The notes beneath the pieces are model-generated. The model was given only the letters and a program-made list of their open reading frames with translations, had not been told where the DNA came from and did no database searches. A program made the translations under genes and the position numbers. A stretch of 22,588 nt of DNA, from contig SKLD01000495.1 of the NCBI GenBank assembly GCA_007123395.1, positions 1 through 22,588 on the forward strand, written 5' to 3'. This DNA is from Opitutales bacterium (GTDB taxonomy: Bacteria > Verrucomicrobiota > Verrucomicrobiia > Opitutales > Oceanipulchritudinaceae). How positions within the stretch are numbered: the first letter of the stretch is position 1; the number at the start of each line of letters is the position of its first letter. Below, piece by piece: positions 6,630-16,600 of the stretch.

Positions 6630-7247
6630 TCAATCATCATCATCGTCGGGTGGAAGCGGTCGGAGGATGCGGAAGTAAACCGTGCGGGTCTGCGGTTGGA
6701 TGATATCGAGGCTGATCCATGCGCTATCATCGCGAATGTAATTCGACCGCCCGCGCTCCATCCAACCGTGCAGGCGAGAGATCAGTCGAATCTCCGTGTC
6801 ATCGACAACGGCAAATGCCGTGCGCTCGGAGTGCCCGTCCCCGCTCGCAAGGATCGAATCGATAAGTCCGCGCGCGATGGCTTCGTGAAAGGCGGCCTCT
6901 TCCGGTTCGTCCACCGCTTGGTAGACGCCCCGCAGCATCATGTGCGCCTCCGCGAAGACGGGATTGCGCTCGATCATCTCGACACCGAGGCGGCTGGCCT
7001 CGCCCCACTCTTCCATCCGGAAAAACAAATCGGCCCGCGCCTTCAGCCGCGCCAGCAACTCCGCCTCATAGGGACTCTTCACCGCATAGGCCTCACGCAG
7101 CGCCGTATAGTCGATGTCCGTGTCGCCCTGCATGAGGCGTTCCACCGAGCGCAGATAGATCTGCTCCGCCTCGTCCACGCTCATCGCCGCAAGCCATCCG
7201 CACGAAAACGCCGCCACCATGCATAACCGGATTACCATCTGAATCAT
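6630..7247 (-). CDS. Exported DUF4919-family protein
   Basis: 205 residues with an N-terminal signal-like segment (MVIRLCMVAAFSCGWLAAM, about 4-22). The hallmark of DUF4919 is present: a GDTDIDYTALREAY segment (41-54), helical TPR-like hairpins in the middle, and GLIDSILASGDGHSERTAF (127-145). The family is common in Bacteroidota and relatives, is probably periplasmic, and has no established function. The protein ends in PPDDDDD encoded by a short GAT run. It is transcribed away from the tRNA and sits alone between the efflux operon and the tRNA, so context adds little. The start could be the first ATG (7247) or the fourth codon. Confidence 0.8.
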   Translation of the reverse strand: MIQMVIRLCMVAAFSCGWLAAMSVDEAEQIYLRSVERLMQGDTDIDYTALREAYAVKSPYEAELLARLKARADLFFRMEEWGEASRLGVEMIERNPVFAEAHMMLRGVYQAVDEPEEAAFHEAIARGLIDSILASGDGHSERTAFAVVDDTEIRLISRLHGWMERGRSNYIRDDSAWISLDIIQPQTRTVYFRILRPLPPDDDDD

Positions 7248-7364
7248 TCCGCTAACTATCCCACAAACTGTCCGGTCGGCAAGCCCTGCGCAAAGGCAAT
7301 TTCCAATGCGTTTTCGCTTGCCAAGCGCGCTGTAACAACACCACCTTCCCTCCCCTTTGGAGTC

Positions 7365-7440
7365 GCCAGCCTAGCTCAGTTGGTAGAGCAGCTCATTCGT
7401 AATGAGCAGGTCGTCGGTTCGAGTCCGATGGCTGGCTCCA
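7365..7440 (+). tRNA. tRNA-Thr (anticodon CGT)
   Basis: A complete cloverleaf. The acceptor stem GCCAGCC (7365-7371) pairs with GGCTGGC (7430-7436). The D-arm is GCTC...GAGC. The anticodon stem GCTCA (7391-7395) / TGAGC (7403-7407) carries loop TTCGTAA with anticodon CGT at 7398-7400. The T-arm is GTCGG-TTCGAGT-CCGAT. The discriminator T is followed by an encoded CCA (7438-7440). A CGT anticodon reads ACG threonine codons. TTTT follows shortly after the CCA and could serve transcription stop. Confidence 0.97.
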
Positions 7441-7526
7441 TTTTCCACAACGTCGGCCTTGCGCCGGGCGGGTAGATGGTTTTTCTCCGTTTTTTCGTGG
7501 ACACGCGGGAAAACGGCGGGTGGCAA

Positions 7527-10412
7527 GTGAAGCACGACGGAGACCGGCGGCGTCTTCCGGGGTGGTGCGCCGGGGCTGCTGCCGCCGTGTGCCTGCTGAT
7601 GTTCTTCGCGGCACCCGCCGCGCAGGCGCAGCGCGGGCAGACACTCGAATCCCTCCTTCAGCAGAGCGTAGCGGCCTTTTCGGCGGGGGACTATGCGGTA
7701 GCGGCGACGCTCTTTGAAGAGATGGAGCGCACTTTCGGACGCGAACCGGAATACCGCGCCGATTCCTTGCAGGCGGCGATTCTGCCCATGCGCGGCTACG
7801 CGTTTTTGCTCACGGAGCGGCCGGGCGACGCCATCCATGAATTCGAGCGTTTTCTGGAAGGGTTCGCGGCGGAAGAGGGGAAGCTGCCCTTCGTCCTCTT
7901 CGCCCTTGCACAGGCGTATCAGGGCACGGGTGACAAAGCCCGTGCCATCGATACATTCGGGCAGTACGTCCGGCGCTTCCCGCGCACACAGGAAGCCGCC
8001 GTCGCCACCCTGCGTGTCGCCGCACTGGAGGAGCGCCGCGGCAACCTCGGCGAGGCCATCCGCGTGCTCAACGCCCTTTACGATAACGCGCACGCTGCTT
8101 TCACACTGCGGCAACAGGCGCGCTTGCGCGCATTGCAACTCGCCCTTGAGAGCGGAGAGACCGCCCTCGCCGGCGATATTCTTCTCGGGTCAGCCTGGGC
8201 CGTGGCGACGATGCCGGAGCGCAGCGTGCTGGCCTTCGCCGCACTGCACATGGGCGACGCTTGGCTGGACGCGGGCGAAACATCGCGCGCCATCACGGCC
8301 TACCGTATGGTACCGCCGCTCGATACTCTCCGTGCCCTGCAGGCGGCGCGCCTCGAAGAGACGCGTCGCACGTTCGCCGCGCGCCGCGCCACGCTCGACG
8401 CCGGGGCCGCCGCTGTGTGGATCGAGTATTACAAAGGACTTATGGCCCGTCTCGAAGCGCTTCTCGAGCAGCTCGACGCTGCCGAGGACTACACGCCCGC
8501 CTTTCTCCTCCGCTATGGCATGGCCTTTCTCGGCGACGGGCGCGCGCGCGAGGCCGCCATCGTCTTCGGTGATCTCGCGGAGGGCGAATGGCCCGGCGAC
8601 ATCCACGAGGAAGCGCACTACCGCTGGATTCTTGCGCTTCAGAAACGCGGGGCATGGGACGATGCGCTGGAGGTGGCGGACAGCTTCCTCGAGCGCTATC
8701 CGGACTCTTCCGAAACGCCCGCCGCTCTCTTTCTCATCGCCAATGCCTACCAGCAGCTCCAGCGGCACGCTGACGCCATCGAAGTCCTCACCCGCCTGAT
8801 CGACGGCTTTCGCGGGCACCGCCTCTGGTCACGCTGGCTTTTCACGCGCGGTTTCAACTATCTCTTCCTCGACGCCTATCCCGCCGCCCGCCTCGATTTT
8901 GCTTCCTTCCAAGAGCACGCGGGCAACGAGCCGCTTGCCGACAACGCCGCCCTGTGGCACGCCCTCGCGTGGTTCTTTGAAGACAATTACGCGGAAGCTC
9001 TCGGAGAGTTCCGCACGCTCGCCGACCGCCTCCCGCGCGACCACCACCTTGCGCCCGAAGTCCGCTACCGCAAGGGCGCGTCGCTCTACGGTCTCCGCCG
9101 CTACGATGAGGCACTCGAAGCCGTCGACGACTACCTGCGCTCCTATCCAGAGGACTCCTACAAGGCCGAAGTCCGCGTGCTCCGGGGCGACATCCTCATG
9201 GGCATGGCCCGCCTCGACGAAGCGGTGGAAACCTTCATCGCTGTCGGACCCGACGCAGGGCGGCTCTTTCCCTACGCTGTCTTCCAAGTCGGCAAAATCC
9301 ACCGGGCCCGCGAAGATCACGAAGCCATGGCCGCGCACTTTGCCGCCTATGCCCGCCGTAGCGACCTCGAATTCCATCCCCGCCTCGGCGAAGCGCTTTA
9401 CTGGCTGGGTTGGGCGCAACTGCAGCGCGGGCACCTCGATAAGGCACTGCCCGTCTTCATCGAAGCGCTCGACCGCTTCGGCGACGACCGTGGGCAGGAC
9501 GAAATCCAGGCGATCCTCGGTTCTCTTGAGCGCCTGCATGCCCGGCTTGCCCGCGAAGACACCGGTGACCCGTTCGCCGCCGAACCTTTTGAAACTTGGA
9601 TTTCGACGCAATCGGACAAAGCCCGCCGCAAGGGCAAAGAAACCCTTCTCGCCCGGCTGGACCTCTACCGCGCGGACCGTCTTCGCGCGAACGGACGGGA
9701 AGACGAGGCTGACGCACTCGTCATCGCTGTGGCCGAGCGCACCCGCCCCGAGCGTCTCGGCCCCGAGGAACTGGGCCTTGTCGGGCTGCGCCTCGCGGAG
9801 TTGGACTTTTTCAGCGCGGAAGATTTTCTCAACACTCTATTAACCGAATTTCCCGCATCCCCGCGGCGCGGCCTCGCTTACCTTGGGAACGCCCGCCTTG
9901 CCCTGCGCGTCGACCAACCTAGCGAGGCCGTGCCTTGGCTGGAGCGCCTCCTCGGAGAACTTCCCATGCACCCGCGCGCCGTCGAAGCCCGTCTTCTCCT
10001 CGGCCGGGCCCTCGCCACTGACCGGCGCCACAGCCGCGCCCAAGAGGTCTTCGAGGAATTGCTGCGCCTGCGCGAAGCCCGCGGGCGGCCTCACGCCGAG
10101 GCCGTCGCCGGACTCGCAGCCGTAATGGAAGCAAGCGGCCGCCCCGACCGCGCCATCGCCTACCACCAGCGGGTTTATAACATGTACCGCGCCTATCCCG
10201 ACCTCGCCGTCGAGGCTTACCGCCGCTCCGCCCGTCTCTTCGAAGAACGCGGCGATCTTCGGGCGGCTCACGGCACGTGGTCGGAACTTATCCTCTACGC
10301 CGAGCGGCACCGGCCTGAAGCCCGCGCCGAGGCACGCGCCGAAGCCGCACGCCTCGAACCGCTTCTCCCGCCGGAACCCGAGACCGAACCCGCTGCTTCC
10401 GGAGACACCTGA
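7527..10412 (+). CDS. Large periplasmic tetratricopeptide-repeat protein
   Basis: About 961 residues from a GTG at 7527. An ATG at 7476 would give 978 but places 17 extra residues before a normal signal peptide, so the true start is uncertain. The signal segment is Arg-rich (GDRRRLPGW) followed by a hydrophobic run and a cut near AQA-QRG. The rest is a long array of TPR-like helical hairpins with recurring A..Y...G....A...F motifs (for example ALAQAYQGTGDKARAIDTF and YRKGASLYGLRRYDEALEA). Such solenoids bind other proteins. It heads a run with a second repeat protein (4 bases later) and an ExbB/TolQ channel, suggesting a role in an envelope energy-transduction complex. The C-terminus is rich in Glu, Pro and Ala. 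Confidence 0.85.
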   Translation: MKHDGDRRRLPGWCAGAAAAVCLLMFFAAPAAQAQRGQTLESLLQQSVAAFSAGDYAVAATLFEEMERTFGREPEYRADSLQAAILPMRGYAFLLTERPGDAIHEFERFLEGFAAEEGKLPFVLFALAQAYQGTGDKARAIDTFGQYVRRFPRTQEAAVATLRVAALEERRGNLGEAIRVLNALYDNAHAAFTLRQQARLRALQLALESGETALAGDILLGSAWAVATMPERSVLAFAALHMGDAWLDAGETSRAITAYRMVPPLDTLRALQAARLEETRRTFAARRATLDAGAAAVWIEYYKGLMARLEALLEQLDAAEDYTPAFLLRYGMAFLGDGRAREAAIVFGDLAEGEWPGDIHEEAHYRWILALQKRGAWDDALEVADSFLERYPDSSETPAALFLIANAYQQLQRHADAIEVLTRLIDGFRGHRLWSRWLFTRGFNYLFLDAYPAARLDFASFQEHAGNEPLADNAALWHALAWFFEDNYAEALGEFRTLADRLPRDHHLAPEVRYRKGASLYGLRRYDEALEAVDDYLRSYPEDSYKAEVRVLRGDILMGMARLDEAVETFIAVGPDAGRLFPYAVFQVGKIHRAREDHEAMAAHFAAYARRSDLEFHPRLGEALYWLGWAQLQRGHLDKALPVFIEALDRFGDDRGQDEIQAILGSLERLHARLAREDTGDPFAAEPFETWISTQSDKARRKGKETLLARLDLYRADRLRANGREDEADALVIAVAERTRPERLGPEELGLVGLRLAELDFFSAEDFLNTLLTEFPASPRRGLAYLGNARLALRVDQPSEAVPWLERLLGELPMHPRAVEARLLLGRALATDRRHSRAQEVFEELLRLREARGRPHAEAVAGLAAVMEASGRPDRAIAYHQRVYNMYRAYPDLAVEAYRRSARLFEERGDLRAAHGTWSELILYAERHRPEARAEARAEAARLEPLLPPEPETEPAASGDT

Positions 10413-10416
10413 TCCC

Positions 10417-11301
10417 ATGTCCGCGCATTTCGCCTTCAGATGCTTCCTCGCCGCCGCCCCGGCCATCGTCGTCCTCGCCATTGCGGCGTCGCCTGCGCAC
10501 GGCGAGTCCACCGCCTCCCTCTCCCTTCGACCCGAAGCGGTCGCCAACGCACTTTCATCCCGCGGCGAAGTGCGCACGCGGCAGGGCCGCACCTTCCGCG
10601 GCGAAATCCTCCGTGCAGACGCCGAGACGCTCGTCCTTCGCGCTCAAGCAGACGCCGGCGTCGCTGAGATCACCTTTCCACGCGAAGACGTGCGCTCTCT
10701 CCGCCTTGGCGGCGGCGACTACCTTCCCCTCGCTCTCGATCTCGTCGACCGCGGCGATTACGAAGACGGACTACGACTCCTGCACGCCATCCACCGCCAA
10801 CGCGCTCCCCTCCTGCACTATCTCTCTGAAGGCGACCGCCACTATTTCCTCGAAGCCGCGCCGCGCCTGCGCAAGGCAGGCGACCCCCTCACCGCCGCCG
10901 CGCTCGCGCGCCAGCTCGAGCCCCTCGTCACCGACGCTTCCGTCCGCCGCGCCCTCGCCCGCGAACGCATGCTGGCATACCTCGACCTCCGGTTCTTTGA
11001 CGAGGCCCGCGCCGAAGCCCGCGCCATCGCCGCCGACCATGCGCTCTTTCCCGATAGCGCCACCGCCCTGTATACCCTCGCCCGCATCGAATGGGAAGCG
11101 GACAACCCTGAAGCCGCCCTCGCCCACGCCCTGCGTGCCGTCGTCTACGCCGTCGAAGGTGCCGATCAACTCCGTGACTGCTACATGCTCGCGATCCGTG
11201 CCGCCCGCCGGATGGATGACACTGTCACCGCTGATCGGCTTGCCGCTGAAATGAAGCAACGCCGCTTCGACGCACCGGTTGACGATTCCGACGATCTTTG
11301 A
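10417..11301 (+). CDS. Exported small-barrel plus helical-repeat protein, function unknown
   Basis: 294 residues. A signal peptide (hydrophobic 9-27, cut near AHG-ES) is followed by a short beta-rich segment (about 50-97: GEVRTRQGRTFRGEILRADAETLVL...EITFPREDVRSL). This reads like the small SH3/LSm-like barrel found in many planctomycete- and verrucomicrobia-type exported proteins. The remainder (about 105-290) is helical and Ala-rich, resembling TPR hairpins. It starts 4 bases after the TPR gene without its own clear ribosome site. Its TGA (11299-11301) overlaps a TTG that could start the ExbB gene, so the three genes look translationally linked. I do not recognise a named family. Confidence 0.8.
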   Translation: MSAHFAFRCFLAAAPAIVVLAIAASPAHGESTASLSLRPEAVANALSSRGEVRTRQGRTFRGEILRADAETLVLRAQADAGVAEITFPREDVRSLRLGGGDYLPLALDLVDRGDYEDGLRLLHAIHRQRAPLLHYLSEGDRHYFLEAAPRLRKAGDPLTAAALARQLEPLVTDASVRRALARERMLAYLDLRFFDEARAEARAIAADHALFPDSATALYTLARIEWEADNPEAALAHALRAVVYAVEGADQLRDCYMLAIRAARRMDDTVTADRLAAEMKQRRFDAPVDDSDDL

Positions 11302-11351
11302 AACCTACTGACTTCTCCACACCTTTGCACCGCGCCTTTCTTGATCCGCCC

Positions 11352-12098
11352 ATGAACATCCGCCGTTTGCTCACCGCCGCCTTCCTGCTCCTCAGCCCCG
11401 TTCTCCTCCACGCCGCCGAACCGGAAGGCGGGGCCAGCCTTTTTGATCTCCTGCGCCAAGGCGGTTGGGCCATGTGGCCGCTCGGCTTTCTCTCCCTCGC
11501 CTCCTTCTTTCTATTTTATCATTGCTGGCAGCAAACCTCCCTCGGGCGTTTCACCGACAACGCCTTCGTGCGCAGCGTCAAGGAGCCGCTCGCCGCCCGG
11601 GATCTTGCCGCCGCGCAAAAATTCGCCGACGCCCAGACGCACGCCCTCGCACGCATCTTCGCCGCCGCGCTGCCCCGTGCCCGCGCTGACCACCCCGACG
11701 CCCGCCGCGCCGCCGTCGAGGAAACCTTTGCCGAACACGCCGAGGCCGAGGACAACGCCGTCGGCCAATGGATCAACTACCTCAACGTCGTTGCCTCCGT
11801 CGCCCCCATGGTCGGCCTCCTCGGCACCGTCAGCGGCATGATCGGCGCCTTCCAGAAGATCGGCCAAGCCGGTATGGGCCGCCCCGAGGAACTCGCCGGC
11901 AACATCGGCGAAGCCCTCATCACCACCGCCACCGGTCTTGTCATCGGCATCCCCGCCATGATCGCCTACTTCTACTTCCGTAACCGCCTCAACAACCGTA
12001 TGGTGCGCATCCACCAAGAAGGCGGCGACCTCATCGAAACCCTCGCCGACGCACCACCCGCGAAACCCGCCGAAACCGCTTCCGCAGGCACTCCGTGA
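11352..12098 (+). CDS. MotA/TolQ/ExbB-type proton channel protein
   Basis: 248 residues from the ATG at 11352; a TTG at 11298 overlapping the previous stop would add 18 residues before the signal peptide. MNIRRLLTAAFLLLSPVLLHA is a cleavable-type signal, seen in ExbB variants of several phyla. Three membrane helices follow: about 38-58, 142-163 (with APMVGLLGTVSGMIGAF, 151-167) and 187-208 (ALITTATGLVIGIPAMIAY). The last two carry the conserved small residues that line the channel. The cytoplasmic loop lies between helices 1 and 2. ExbB works as a pentamer around ExbD and energises a TonB-like or other periplasmic partner. No ExbD gene follows, which is unusual, so ExbD must be encoded elsewhere or the partner differs. 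Confidence 0.92.
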   Translation: MNIRRLLTAAFLLLSPVLLHAAEPEGGASLFDLLRQGGWAMWPLGFLSLASFFLFYHCWQQTSLGRFTDNAFVRSVKEPLAARDLAAAQKFADAQTHALARIFAAALPRARADHPDARRAAVEETFAEHAEAEDNAVGQWINYLNVVASVAPMVGLLGTVSGMIGAFQKIGQAGMGRPEELAGNIGEALITTATGLVIGIPAMIAYFYFRNRLNNRMVRIHQEGGDLIETLADAPPAKPAETASAGTP

Positions 12099-12271
12099 GC
12101 AGGGTTGCCACCCGGGTCGGCGATCATGCCGCGCGTCGAAGAGATATTGACTGACACCCTGCCCTCCGACGGTTGCAGAGCCTTTTTCGGATTCAGCCGT
12201 GAACAGGCTGTTCTTTTCGAGACATGCGGTTCCAATGACACGTTTTCCGCGTATAATAGGAATGAACGAAC
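12099..12271 (+). promoter_or_regulatory. Intergenic region with candidate promoter of the second efflux operon
   Basis: A perfect TATAAT lies at 12252-12257; the best -35 match is weak (TTCCAA at 12230-12235, 16-base spacer). Transcription would begin near 12264, only 8 bases before the first ATG. Upstream, GCAGGGT (12099-12105) and ACCCTGC (12156-12162) form widely spaced arms enclosing the palindrome ACCCGGGT (12110-12117) and a CGGC/GCCG hairpin (12118-12131). This could be a terminator-like or regulatory fold behind exbB, but it lacks a T-run. Confidence 0.45.
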
Positions 12272-13651
12272 ATGCGCCCGACTCCCAAAATAGTAATGCT
12301 TAATAGCGCACTGCGTAAGCATCTGCCGCAACTTGCACTCGCCGCCATAGGCTCCTTCACACTGCTCTTGGCAGGCTGCGGCGACGGGGAACCGCGTGCG
12401 GAAGAGACACCGCGCGGCGGATCGCGCGGACAAACGGCCCCTCCGTTCGTGGAGGCCGTGCAGACCCGCGCCGGTGCCCTCCCCCTCGAACAACGCCTCA
12501 GCGGCACGGTTCGTGCGCGCAACGAGGTCGCCATCCGCCCCGAAGTGTCCGGACGCATTGAGGCCGTTCTTGTCGACAACGGCGACACCGTCGAAAAAGG
12601 ACAGCCGCTCGTCCGCCTCCAACCACGCCAGGCTTCGGACCAACTGCGCCAGGCACAGGCCAACCTGCGCATGCAGAAGGCCGCTGCCGACCAAGTCCGC
12701 GCCCGCCTGCGCGAGGCCGAAGAAGAACTCAAACTCTCCGGCGAGCTGGCCAACCAAGACTTTATCAGCCGCCGCGAACTCATCCGGCTCGAAGCCGAGG
12801 CTGAAATCCTCCGCGCCGACCTCGCCCGCGCCAAAGCCACCGTCGAATCCGCCGCCGCCACCGTCGACGAACGCGAGTGGATCCTCTCCCAAACTGTCAT
12901 CCGCTCGCCCGTGAACGGACACGTCGGACGTCGCAACGCCGAGGTCGGCATGCGCATCGACAGCGGCTCGCAGCTCTTTGTCGTCGGCGACCTTTCCGAA
13001 GTGCGCGTCGTCGTCCGTCTCACGGAACAAATGATGCGCTTCATCGAGGTCGGCCAGACCGCCCTCGTGCATTCCCAGCACTTCCCCGACACCGTCCTGC
13101 GCGCCTCCGTCAGCCGTATCTCCCCTTTCCTGGAATCCGGCTCCTTCTCCACCGAGGCGCTCATCGACCTACCCAACCCGCTCGGTCTCCTCCACTCCGG
13201 CATGTTTGTCGATGTCGACATTCTCTACGGCGAGTCCGAGCCGTCCACACTCGTGCCTGTCAGCGCTCTCCACGAAGATGCGCGCTCCCGGTCCTTCGGC
13301 GTGTATGTCGTCACCGATGAAGACGGCGAGCCTCTCGACGTCGCCGCCGCGCGGGAGTCCGAGACAGAGCGGGATACCTCGCAAATACGTTATCAAAGAG
13401 TTTCATTAACAGCGCGCGGGCGCGAATCCGTCGGCGTTTCTGATCTCGAACCCGGGGTCTGGGTCGTTGCCCTCGGGCATGACTTGCTCGGCCGGATGGA
13501 AGCGGGGAGCACGCGCACAGCGCGCGTCCGGCCCATCGAATGGAGCAAACTTGCGCACCTCCAGTCGCTGCAATCACACGACGTCCTTGCCCAGTTCCTC
13601 AACAACAACGGCGACCACCGCGCTCCGGAATCTTCCGACACCCACCGGTAA
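12272..13651 (+). CDS. RND efflux membrane-fusion lipoprotein
   Basis: 459 residues. A hydrophobic segment (21-34) ends in the lipobox LLAGC with Cys36, so the mature protein should be lipid-anchored to the inner membrane and project into the periplasm. The adaptor architecture is clear: lipoyl half motif (AIRPEVSGRIEAVLVDNGDTV), a long coiled-coil hairpin (about 110-190), the second lipoyl half (VIRSPVNGHVGRRNAEVGMRI), then barrel and membrane-proximal domains. The tail of about 60 residues after RVRPIEW is longer than usual. A start at 12296 is possible; 12272 has AGGA 10 bases upstream but lies almost on the predicted transcript start. The RND gene follows 40 bases on. Confidence 0.92.
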   Translation: MRPTPKIVMLNSALRKHLPQLALAAIGSFTLLLAGCGDGEPRAEETPRGGSRGQTAPPFVEAVQTRAGALPLEQRLSGTVRARNEVAIRPEVSGRIEAVLVDNGDTVEKGQPLVRLQPRQASDQLRQAQANLRMQKAAADQVRARLREAEEELKLSGELANQDFISRRELIRLEAEAEILRADLARAKATVESAAATVDEREWILSQTVIRSPVNGHVGRRNAEVGMRIDSGSQLFVVGDLSEVRVVVRLTEQMMRFIEVGQTALVHSQHFPDTVLRASVSRISPFLESGSFSTEALIDLPNPLGLLHSGMFVDVDILYGESEPSTLVPVSALHEDARSRSFGVYVVTDEDGEPLDVAAARESETERDTSQIRYQRVSLTARGRESVGVSDLEPGVWVVALGHDLLGRMEAGSTRTARVRPIEWSKLAHLQSLQSHDVLAQFLNNNGDHRAPESSDTHR

Positions 13652-13691
13652 CCCGGCAAATAACAGCACGAAGCCCACCCGGGAAAACCTC

Positions 13692-16600
13692 ATGGCATCC
13701 ATCACCGATCTTTCCATCCGGAGGCCCGTCGCCACGGCCATGTTTTACTTGGTCATCCTCACCATAGGATTCACCGGAGCGCGGCACCTGCCTGTGGATC
13801 TTCTGCCCGAGATCGAGCTTCCCAACATATTCCTCATCACGACCTACCCGAACGTCGGCCCCGATGAAATGGAACTGCTCGTCACCCAGCCGGTGGAAAA
13901 CGCGGTCGCGGGCGTGCCCAACCTCACGCGCGTACACTCAAGCTCTGGCGAGGGCTGGAGCCGGGTATCGCTCGATTTTTCCCGCGGCACCGACCTCGCG
14001 GAGGCCGCGAACGACGTGCGCGATGCCCTCGACCGCTTGCGAGAGCGCATGCCTCCCGAGGTCGTGGGTCCCCGTATTCGCAAGTTCGACCCCAATCAGA
14101 TGCCCGTCATCCGTGTCGCGGTGGGCTCGGCTGTGCATGATATGGAGACGCTCACGCGCATTGTCGACCGCGACCTGATCCGGCGCTTCGAGCAAATCGA
14201 AGGCGTGGGAACCATCGACACCCAAGGCGGGCTCTACCGGGAGATCCGCGTCGACCTCATCCGCGACCGGCTGCATGCCGCCGGCATCACCGCCGCCGAA
14301 GTCCAGCGGGCAATCGCCCGTGAGAGCACCGTCGCACCTGGCGGTAATGTAAAGGACGGCACCCGAGACCTCTACGTGCGCGCCCTTGCTGAGTTTCAGG
14401 ATGTCAGCGAGATTGAGCGCGTGGTTGTCGTGCGGCGCAACGGCGTGCCCGTGCGCGTCGGCGACCTCGCCGTTGTGACCCGCGAATTCAAGGATCCCGG
14501 TCGTCTCACGGAACTCAACGGCACCCCGGTCATCAGTCTCCGCGCGCGGAAGCAGAGCGGGGCCAACACCGTCGCCGTCGCCGAAGCCGTGCGCAACGAA
14601 GTCGACCGGATCACACTCGAGCGCGGTGACCTCATTCTAACGATCACCGATGATACGAGCGAGTTCATCCGCCAATCCATCGACAACGTAAAATTCTCCG
14701 CCATCTGGGGCAGCCTGCTAGCCGTCTTTGTCCTCTATCTCTTTCTCCGCAACGGCACCTCCACCTTCATTATCGCGCTTTCTATCCCGATTTCGCTCGT
14801 TGCCACATTCGGGTTGCTCTTTTTCCGCGACCTATCCCTCAACCAAATGACCTTCGGCGGCCTCGCCCTCGGCATCGGTCTGATTGTCGACAATGCCATT
14901 GTCGTCCTCGAAAACATCGTCCGCCAGCGCGAGGAGGGCAAGAAGGCGCTTAAGGCGGCGGCTTCTGTCGGTACGCGGCAGGTGACCGGTGCCATCGTCG
15001 CCTCCACCCTCACCACTTCTGTCATTTTTCTTCCTGTCGTCTTCATGCAGACGATTACCGCCGTCATGTTTATGGAATTGGCGCTTGTTGTCGTCTTCGC
15101 CCTCCTCTGCTCCCTCCTCGTCGCCCTCACTCTCGTTCCCATGCTCGCCAGCCGGTTCCTGAATGCGGCAACGGTGGCACCGGACCCGGAAACCCGAACC
15201 GGACGCTTCCGCCGCCGCTTCGACCGTCTTGAACGCGCCTACAGCCAAACCATCGAACGTGCCGTGCATTTGCGTTGGCTCGTCTTTGGTGGCACCTCCA
15301 TCCTCGTTGTCGCTGCCGTTCTTGTCGCCCGGCAGGTTCCCGTCGAGCTGACACCGGATACCGACGCCAACGAAATCCGCGTCAACCTGACCATGGACGA
15401 GGGCACCAACCTCGCCATCGTCCTCGCCTATCTCCAGGAACTTGAGCCTCACGTGAAGCGCGCCGTCGCCGGTTACAACATCACTAGCATGTCCTCCGAA
15501 GTCTGGAGGGGCCGAGCCCGAATCAATATTTCCCTGCCGAATCCGGAAGAGAGGGACATCCGGAGCACGGAACTCGCCGACCATATCCGCCGCGAAATCA
15601 GCGGTGTTGTCCCCGGCGTGCGAGTCGGCGTGTGGGCCCAGTCCGGAATGTGGATCCTGCGTCGGCTTTTCAGCGGCGGCGGAGGGGATGAAGCGGTCCA
15701 AATCCAACTCCTCGGCCACGACCAGGCCCAGTCCCTCGAAATCGCCCAGGACATCCGCGAACGTATCCAGCACATCCGCGGCATCCGCGACGTGCGCATC
15801 GGCGGCGAAGACGACGAGGGCCAGCCGGAGCAACGCATCACCCTCGACCGCGAACGAATCGCCGCCATGGGTATCTCCACCGAGGACATCGCCCGCGCCG
15901 TCCAGCTCAGTGTCGGCGGCGGGCGCGCCGGCCACTTCCGGGAAGACGGCGAAGAAATTGACATCCTCGTCCGCCTCCGCCCCGCCGACCGCCTCACCGC
16001 CATCGATCTCGAAAATATCTCCGTCCGCACCGCCGACGGCGCCTCCGTCCCCCTCTCTTCTGTCACCGCTCAGGAACGTTCTCGCGGCACGCGCGTCATC
16101 AACCGCCGCGACGGCCAGCGCATCACCTACATCTCCGCCAATCTCGAGTCCGACATGGCTCTCGGAGACGCCGTGCGCGCCCTGCGCGCCGAGTTGCGCC
16201 AAGTGCCGCTACCCCAAGGCTTCGCCATCACCTTCGGTGGCGAATACGAAGAACAGCAACGCGCCCAGCGCGACTTCACCCTCGCCGTCCTCCTCGCCCT
16301 CGCCCTCATCTTCATGGTCATGGCCGGTCAGTTTGAACGCTTCCTCGATCCACTCATTGTCATGTTTTCCGTACCCCTCGCCCTCGTCGGCGTCTTCCCC
16401 ACCCTCTGGCTCACCGGCACCACCCTCAATATCCAGAGCGTCATGGGCCTCATCATGCTCATCGGCATCGTCGTCAACAACGCCATCGTCCTCGTCGACT
16501 ACATCAACCTCATGCGCCGTGAAAGCGATCTTTCTCTCCTCGCCGCCGTCAAAGAAGCCGCCCGCCTCCGCCTCCGCCCCATCCTCATCACCACCGCGAC

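Noticed and set aside
6630..6645. Short ATC/GAT run at the end of the DUF4919 gene as a phase-variable repeat
   Set aside because: Only about four units, in-frame triplets at the extreme C-terminus, so slippage would not switch the gene.
7365..7440. tRNA-Thr as the attachment site of an integrated element
   Set aside because: No integrase lies near it. The only echo of the tRNA 3' end I found is a 10-base match on the minus strand near 2107-2116, which is short enough for chance.
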